A stretch of DNA of 64,000 bases. Origin: Bacteroidetes bacterium UBA6221 (GTDB lineage: Bacteria; Bacteroidota; Bacteroidia; Chitinophagales; Chitinophagaceae). The stretch is from the NCBI GenBank assembly GCA_002421685.1, contig DISB01000016.1:66245-130244 (forward strand), in the 5' to 3' direction. This document shows positions 59,635-64,000 of the stretch, piece after piece. Each line of letters begins with the position of its first letter. Position 1 is the first letter of the stretch. The notes under the pieces were generated by a model. That model was not told where the DNA came from, did not search any database, and saw nothing but the letters and a program-made list of their open reading frames with translations. Position numbers and translations under genes: made by a program.

Positions 59635-61404
59635 TTACTGCTTGATAAACTTGTGTGTACCATTAGCTGTTTCACCGTTTAGCCGTATGTAGTACATACC
59701 GTCAGGTAAGTTGGACACATTTATGCTGGCGTTGTTCAAAACAGGAGCGGTGTGCACCAGTTGGCCTGAAACGTTATATATTTCGGCATTCATATTGCCT
59801 GCACCTTGTGCGGATATATGGATAATATCGGTAACGGGGTTAGGATAAATACTGATTTTTGTGCTACCGGCTACCTGCCCTACAGACAAGGTGGTATTCT
59901 CGTCGAACACGGCAAACGGGCTAAATGAAGTAATAGCCGCCCTTGTGAGGCTATACATGCTGCCCGAAGTGCTGGCCACCGACGTAGCATGCGCATCCCA
60001 GGAACCGTTCATATAATGAGATATATATGCCTTGGTCCTGTCGAAGGAATTTACTTCCATGCCGCTGCTCCACATCACGGTCATGTCTACATTCACATTG
60101 CTGGTAGCGCTGCTCGCTACAAACCATGTTGCATTTACCAGCGGCTGCGTAGCGCTGGCCGAAGCCCCGGTAGTACCGTTAACTTTCACATCGGTATTTA
60201 CGCCCACGTCAAACCGGCTGCTGGCAGAACCACTGTTGGATTTGATGGTAAGTGGCGCGTAATTGTTGCCGGTGCCTATATGGAATGTTGTAGTAGCCCC
60301 GGTATTCACATTCAGCGATAGTGTACCGCCCGTGCCGGTAATTACAAAACTGTTGGCAGAACCGCCGGTTACAGTGGCGTTAGCATCCAGTTCCAGCTTG
60401 TTGGCGCCTATGTTCAGCCTGCCTTGCTGCAGGTTTAAGGTGCCATTTACCATCAGGTTGCTGCTCAGCATTACTGATGCTGTATTGCTGCCCAGGTTTA
60501 ATGTGAAGTTATTCACCGTATTGCCGCCGGATGTAAACCTGAGTGTACCCGCCAGGCCACCTGATGCATTGACCGTGATGTCAGAACCTGAAGAACTTGT
60601 AATGGTACCACTGCCGGAAGCTGCCAGGTCGCCATTGGCGCTGATGGTCAGGTTGTTGTTATTCAGGTTCAGTGCGCCCATAGTTAGTGTTAGGTCACCG
60701 TTCACGGTCAGGTCGTTAGATAGTTTTACCTCCTGTCCGTTGTTGGTATTAACGGTGATATTTGTAAGCCCCGAACCAGAAAGCTCTATGCCCGCGGTAG
60801 AAGTTGCGCCTTTATACATGACGTGGTAGGTGGTATTAAGATTGGCCACACCGCCTGTCACTGTCATGCTGCCGCCATCTACTACTATTGTTGCATTGCT
60901 TCCCAGGTTTAGCGTACCGCTTGCCATGGTCAGTGTGCCACCCGCCAGGTACAACATATTGTCTACCATAATTGTGGCAGTAGAATTGATGATGGCATTG
61001 GTGGAGTACAAGGCATTAGTAGTTAATGTCCCGGTAAAAGAAAACCCGCTGGTAAATGCGGCTGAAAAGCTGTCAATGTCTATCGAGCCTGTACCACTCA
61101 ACGTACCTGTAGAAAGCACCAGCACTTGCCCCGTACCTCCCGTTAGGGCGCCGTCAACATCAAGACTGGTAGATGTACCGAGCATCAAGTCCTGGTCAAG
61201 GGTCACAGTAATCCCCGATGGGATGATTACATCATCGCCTGACGGCAATAATGCCGGCGGAATAAGGCCACCAGACCAGGTAGCGGTACTGCTGAATGCT
61301 CCTGATAAAATAGCTGTGTACGTAGCAGCTATCGCATTAGTGGACAATAAAAATGTTGCAGCTACAAACAGCGCGGTTTTAAAAAGCGTAATCATTCGTT
61401 TCAT
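59635..61404 (-). CDS. T9SS-secreted beta-helix surface protein, family member 4
   Basis: This 589-residue protein starts at the ATG at 61404 (MKRMITLFKTALFVAATFLL). Blocks identical in order to members 1-3: LSGAFSSTATWSGGLIPPAL with SGITVTLDQDLMLG, the core LTLTMGALNLNNNNLTISAN, the cap MEVNSFDRTKAYISHYMNGS, and the sorting domain IYPNPVTDIIHISAQGAGNM. It has the most regular Gly/Thr/Asn composition of the four. Probably surface-exposed by T9SS; no enzymatic motif. Confidence 0.87.
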   Translation of the reverse strand: MKRMITLFKTALFVAATFLLSTNAIAATYTAILSGAFSSTATWSGGLIPPALLPSGDDVIIPSGITVTLDQDLMLGTSTSLDVDGALTGGTGQVLVLSTGTLSGTGSIDIDSFSAAFTSGFSFTGTLTTNALYSTNAIINSTATIMVDNMLYLAGGTLTMASGTLNLGSNATIVVDGGSMTVTGGVANLNTTYHVMYKGATSTAGIELSGSGLTNITVNTNNGQEVKLSNDLTVNGDLTLTMGALNLNNNNLTISANGDLAASGSGTITSSSGSDITVNASGGLAGTLRFTSGGNTVNNFTLNLGSNTASVMLSSNLMVNGTLNLQQGRLNIGANKLELDANATVTGGSANSFVITGTGGTLSLNVNTGATTTFHIGTGNNYAPLTIKSNSGSASSRFDVGVNTDVKVNGTTGASASATQPLVNATWFVASSATSNVNVDMTVMWSSGMEVNSFDRTKAYISHYMNGSWDAHATSVASTSGSMYSLTRAAITSFSPFAVFDENTTLSVGQVAGSTKISIYPNPVTDIIHISAQGAGNMNAEIYNVSGQLVHTAPVLNNASINVSNLPDGMYYIRLNGETANGTHKFIKQ

Positions 61405-61639
61405 AATCAACTGTTTTTTAATTAAAGAATAGGTGTTAAATACACCGGTCAATAATGAAACAGAAAAAGATTATGCCGTGGTTCTACAGGGACATATTAA
61501 AATGCCGTTAGTACGATTTAATATACCTGGCTATCAAATGATTAGAATACTTAAGAAGCAAACACTTATCTTATCAGGTCAATTTACCAACGCCTATGGC
61601 CTTCGGTGCTACAACCTGTTTGGGTAAAAAACCCCTCCG

Positions 61640-62005
61640 TTATCCAGCATCCTTTACCAGGTGCTCTTCAATCACTTCTTTGAGAACGTGTTTGGGTAAC
61701 GCGCCTTTTTGCATCATCGGTTGCCCGCTAACAGGTATAAACAATATGCTGGGGATGCTCTGTATGGCAAATACGGCGGACAACTCCTGCTCCACCTCTG
61801 TATCTACTTTGTATACCAGTAGTTTACCTTCATACTCTTTCGAAAGTTCTTCCAATATCGGGGCCACCATTTTGCATGGGCCGCACCAGTCTGCATAAAA
61901 GTCTATGATAGCAGGCAGTTCGCCAGCGTATTTCCACTCTTTGTTATTTTCATAGTCAAAGACGTTTTGCTTAAAACCGGCCGTTGTTAATTGTATCGTT
62001 CCCAT
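61640..62005 (-). CDS. thioredoxin
   Basis: This 121-residue protein starts at the ATG at 62005 (MGTIQLTTAGFKQNVFDYEN). The active site is FYADWCGPCKMVAPIL; the cis-Pro block SIPSILFIP is present, and the fold is complete with no signal peptide. A cytoplasmic dithiol-disulfide oxidoreductase. Monocistronic; no nearby partner suggests a specialised role. Confidence 0.92.
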   Translation of the reverse strand: MGTIQLTTAGFKQNVFDYENNKEWKYAGELPAIIDFYADWCGPCKMVAPILEELSKEYEGKLLVYKVDTEVEQELSAVFAIQSIPSILFIPVSGQPMMQKGALPKHVLKEVIEEHLVKDAG

Positions 62006-62105
62006 TTTATCTTTTTGCAAAGGTAGTACATCGGTGGGCTACGCATTTGTAATAAATATTACATAAGGCTGTTAATGCAAAAAGCCCCCACGAATATGAG
62101 ACTTG

Positions 62106-62150
62106 ACTGTGGAAGCACACGGTACCGACAGCTATCGGTACCAACCGCGG
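62106..62150 (-). pseudogene. decayed partial copy of tRNA-Val 3' end
   Basis: The plus-strand sequence CTGTGGAAGCACACGG followed by AACCGCGGA matches the acceptor and T-arm end of the intact tRNA 110 bp away (CTGTGGAGGCACACGG, AACCGCGGA) with one mismatch. Between the two halves lies GGTACCGA-CAGCTA-TCGGTACC, a perfect 8-bp inverted repeat replacing the T-loop. The anticodon part is missing. Confidence 0.55.
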
Positions 62151-62174
62151 AAGCCCTTACAAATGATTGTAAAT

Positions 62175-62207
62175 GAAAAAAGGTTTAGAATTTATAATTC
62201 TAAACCT
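62175..62207 (-). terminator. terminator of the tRNA-Val
   Basis: AGGTTTAGAATT (62181-62192) pairs perfectly with AATTCTAAACCT (62196-62207) with a 3-nt loop. On the minus strand it is followed by T5, which fits a rho-independent stop 10 nt after the tRNA 3' end. Confidence 0.85.
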
Positions 62208-62217
62208 TTCTATTCTG

Positions 62218-62292
62218 TGGAGGCACACGGATTCGAACCGCGGACCCTCTGCTTGTAAGGCAGATGCTCTGAACCAGCTGAGCTATGCCTCC
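62218..62292 (-). tRNA. tRNA-Val (anticodon UAC)
   Basis: Read on the minus strand the cloverleaf is GGAGGCA acceptor, D arm with GCTCAGCTGGTTCAGAGC, anticodon stem-loop CTGCCTTACAAGCAG (loop CUUACAA, anticodon UAC, decoding GUA), T arm CCGCGGTTCGAATCCGTG, then TGCCTCCA. All stems pair. CCA is not encoded. Confidence 0.93.
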
Positions 62293-62509
62293 TTTTTCGC
62301 TTTTCCCGAATTGGGATTGCAAAGATAGGCAGCTTTCGGATTTCTCCAAATTCATTTCTAAAATTTTACCAAAGAAAAAGCCCGGGGCTATATACCCACG
62401 GGCTTACTCCTATGAAAATTACCAATCGCCTTTGTTCTATCACTATCTTACTAACGGCTTTTTCACCACTGCTATTGCCCAATCCGGCAATATACAGGCC
62501 AGGCGGTAA

Positions 62510-62737
62510 TTACTGCCAGTCTTGGTTGAGGTGCGCCAGCGCGTTCACCATGGAGAGATGTGTACGTATCCATTCCTGCTCGCTTCGGTTGTCGTATTCA
62601 GGATATACTATCTGATTCACATCAGGTTGCTCTCTCCAGCATTTGTTTACCTCGCACAGCTTTTTATATGCCTGTTTTGATTTTCCGAATCCCGTAGATG
62701 TGATACATACGAGTAATAGTGTAATTATTGTCTTCAT
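62510..62737 (-). CDS. small secreted protein
   Basis: This 75-residue protein starts at the ATG at 62737 with signal peptide MKTIITLLLVCITSTGFG. The mature 57 residues read KSKQAYKKLCEVNKCWREQP, DVNQIVYPEYDNRSEQEWIR and THLSMVNALAHLNQDWQ; a helical, two-Cys minidomain. It is divergent from dapD with about 150 bp between. No family recognised. Confidence 0.6.
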   Translation of the reverse strand: MKTIITLLLVCITSTGFGKSKQAYKKLCEVNKCWREQPDVNQIVYPEYDNRSEQEWIRTHLSMVNALAHLNQDWQ

Positions 62738-62843
62738 TAGCGTTGAAATTATATACCTGTAAATTACCTGCATCTGCAGTGTTAATTGTCTGCCGAATGT
62801 CATTAAATATTTAAATTATAAGACATCCGACCAGCCTTTTAAG

Positions 62844-62874
62844 TTGGGGTTAAAAGATTGCTTTCTTATTTTCG
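62844..62874 (+). promoter_or_regulatory. dapD promoter
   Basis: TTG at 62844-62846 and TATTTTCG at 62867-62874 have a 20-bp spacer and one mismatch to TAnnTTTG. The ATG follows at 62891, so the leader is very short. Confidence 0.6.
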
Positions 62875-62890
62875 CCCCACAATTTCCATT

Positions 62891-63700
62891 ATGGTACAAG
62901 AACTGATACTGGCTGCCTGGGCCGACCGCGAACTGCTGAAAGACGACACCTATAAAAACGCCATACGCGCGGTAATAGAAGAGGTGGACAAGGGTCGGCT
63001 GCGTGTAGCCGAACCCCGTGGCGGCAACTGGAAGGTGAATGAATGGGTGAAACAGGCCATACTCATGTACTTTGGCATACAACCTATGCAAACATGGACG
63101 GTAGAGCCTTTTGAGTTTTACGATAAGATGCTGCTGAAGAAAGACTATGCATCGTTGGGTGTGCGCGCCGTACCTCATGCCGTGGCCCGCTATGGCGCCT
63201 ATGTGGCCAAAAACGTGGTGCTGATGCCAAGTTATGTAAACATAGGCGCTTATGTAGACGAGGGTACTATGGTGGACACATGGGCTACCGTTGGCAGCTG
63301 CGCGCAGATAGGCAAGGGTGTACACCTGAGCGGCGGTGTGGGCATAGGCGGCGTACTGGAGCCCCTCCAGGCCAGCCCTGTAATCATTGAAGACGGAGCT
63401 TTCATAGGCTCACGCTGTATAGTGGTAGAGGGTGTACATGTGGAGAAAGAGGCCGTGCTGGGCGCCAACGTAGTGCTGACGCAAAGCACCAAGATAATAG
63501 ATGTAAGCGGCAACGAACCTGTAGAATATAAAGGACGCGTACCAGCCCGCAGCGTGGTAATACCGGGCAGCTATACCAAGAAGTTCCCTGCAGGGGAATA
63601 TGGTGTGGGCTGCGCACTCATCATCGGGCAGCGTAAGGAGTCGACGGATAAAAAAACGAGCTTGAATGATGCGTTGAGGGATTTCGGCGTTTCGGTTTAA
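62891..63700 (+). CDS. dapD: 2,3,4,5-tetrahydropyridine-2,6-dicarboxylate N-succinyltransferase
   Basis: DapD transfers succinyl from succinyl-CoA to tetrahydrodipicolinate in lysine and diaminopimelate synthesis. The 269-residue protein starts at the ATG at 62891 (MVQELILAAWADRELLKDDT). It has the N-terminal helical domain with IRAVIEEVDKGRLRVAEPRG and WKVNEWVKQAI, then a left-handed beta-helix with hexapeptide repeats such as VLMPSYVNIGAYVDEGTMVD and GVGIGGVLEPLQASPVIIED, and the C-terminal IIGQRKESTDKKTSLNDALR. Full length, cytoplasmic. Followed by array F. Confidence 0.95.
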   Translation: MVQELILAAWADRELLKDDTYKNAIRAVIEEVDKGRLRVAEPRGGNWKVNEWVKQAILMYFGIQPMQTWTVEPFEFYDKMLLKKDYASLGVRAVPHAVARYGAYVAKNVVLMPSYVNIGAYVDEGTMVDTWATVGSCAQIGKGVHLSGGVGIGGVLEPLQASPVIIEDGAFIGSRCIVVEGVHVEKEAVLGANVVLTQSTKIIDVSGNEPVEYKGRVPARSVVIPGSYTKKFPAGEYGVGCALIIGQRKESTDKKTSLNDALRDFGVSV

Positions 63701-63757
63701 GGGAGTAGTAAGTAATAAGTAGAAAGTAGTAAGTTGTCGTTTGAATAACAGGCTTTT

Positions 63758-63784
63758 GTTAACTACTTGCAGTGCGGGTTTAAC
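63758..63784 (+). repeat. 11-bp phased GTTAAC array F (short)
   Basis: GTTAAC 63758, GCAGTG 63769 (GCAAAG-like) and TTTAAC 63779. TATGTTTG at 63821 is 42 bp after the last unit, as in arrays A and C, but no TTG stands at the -33 position. It is placed after dapD and before a short transcript candidate. Confidence 0.5.
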
Positions 63785-63820
63785 TGTTGGCAATATCACA
63801 CCTTAGTGAGCGATTTGCAT

Positions 63821-63828
63821 TATGTTTG
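63821..63828 (+). promoter_or_regulatory. TATGTTTG -7 element
   Basis: TATGTTTG is a perfect match to TAnnTTTG. The TTG normally found 19-21 bp upstream is missing, which would be consistent with activator dependence on array F. A transcript starting near 63834 would end at the hairpin at 63878-63907. Confidence 0.45.
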
Positions 63829-63877
63829 TTAACTTTTGTTAAGTAAACCGGTTTTCTTCCGGGAAATGATATGATAT

Positions 63878-63907
63878 GCAAAACGCCCTCGTTGAGGGGC
63901 GTTTTGC
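63878..63907 (+). terminator. strong hairpin, terminator of dapD or of a short transcript
   Basis: GCAAAACGCCCTC (63878-63890) pairs with GAGGGGCGTTTTGC (63894-63907), one bulged G. It could end the dapD mRNA, or an RNA of about 75 nt from the -7 element at 63821, which contains a CCGG-TTTTCTT-CCGG hairpin. No ORF was found in 63701-64000. Confidence 0.6.
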
Positions 63908-64000
63908 TGTATAAGATATGGGGCCTATTAACATTGCCCGTGGTGGAGGGTGGTTCATCTGGTTTATTATTTACATAGCAAATTTACAATAATTATTTTA

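Noticed and set aside
62106..62292. Attachment site of an integrated element (tRNA 3'-end duplication)
   Set aside because: The two copies are only about 110 bp apart with no integrase or cargo between them, so they cannot flank an island.
1..64000. CRISPR array, rRNA operon, insertion sequence or transposase
   Set aside because: No regularly spaced direct repeats with unique spacers, no rRNA-like sequence, and no transposase frame with a DDE-type or HUH motif was seen.

Overview
The window reads as chromosome of a Bacteroidota bacterium, most likely class Chitinophagia. The evidence is type IX secretion (T9SS) C-terminal sorting domains on large surface proteins, promoters of the phylum's TTG / TAnnTTTG form, almost no Shine-Dalgarno sequences, many small lipoproteins, a DapD of the Bacteroidota type, and one tRNA-Val. 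No rRNA, CRISPR array, transposase or integrase was seen. Family names rest on motif recognition by eye; no database search was possible.

Layout. 0-9.9 kb: a duplicated secreted beta-sandwich protein, a patatin-like lipase with a membrane partner, a DODA-type dioxygenase, a probable small RNA, and a subtilase / TPR histidine-kinase pair. 10-30.4 kb: a phage-like structural cluster on the minus strand. In transcription order it runs J-domain protein, unknown, tail-assembly chaperones with a programmed -1 frameshift site, tape measure, tail-tip proteins, FN3-like proteins, a probable tail protein, a portal-like protein with a DnaJ-type zinc finger, then terminase. It is broken by two plus-strand islands of lipoproteins and other small genes. 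No capsid, protease, integrase or lysis gene was recognised. 30.4-47 kb: T9SS surface proteins (two ELWVTDG-repeat proteins, four beta-helix paralogues in the whole window of which one is frameshifted, one dockerin-like protein), tandem lipoproteins, a degenerate receiver protein, a VKOR-like protein, an SDR and a sensory-rhodopsin-transducer homologue. 47-51 kb: a hybrid-propeller histidine kinase and its LuxR-type regulator. 51-54 kb: secreted proteins, and a cupin / TetR pair sharing two palindromic operators. 53.6-58.5 kb: an S24 phage-type repressor, its probable operators and a run of small unknown genes. 58.5-64 kb: an outer-membrane protein, a T9SS protein, thioredoxin, tRNA-Val with a decayed partial copy, and dapD.

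Two signals stand out. First, a promoter architecture recurs: direct repeats of GTTAAC-like hexamers every 11 bp, with the last repeat 19 bp before the -33 TTG and about 42-43 bp before the -7 element. It lies before the two duplicated secreted proteins, the degenerate receiver gene (minus strand), a lipoprotein pair (weaker), and two intergenic transcripts that end in terminators. This looks like an undescribed regulon of an OmpR/PhoB-type regulator. Second, the phage-like cluster keeps intact reading frames and a textbook T_TTT_TTT slippery site. It nevertheless has a non-canonical order, portal before terminase and both after the tail, with no recognisable head shell, so it may be a domesticated or unusual particle system.
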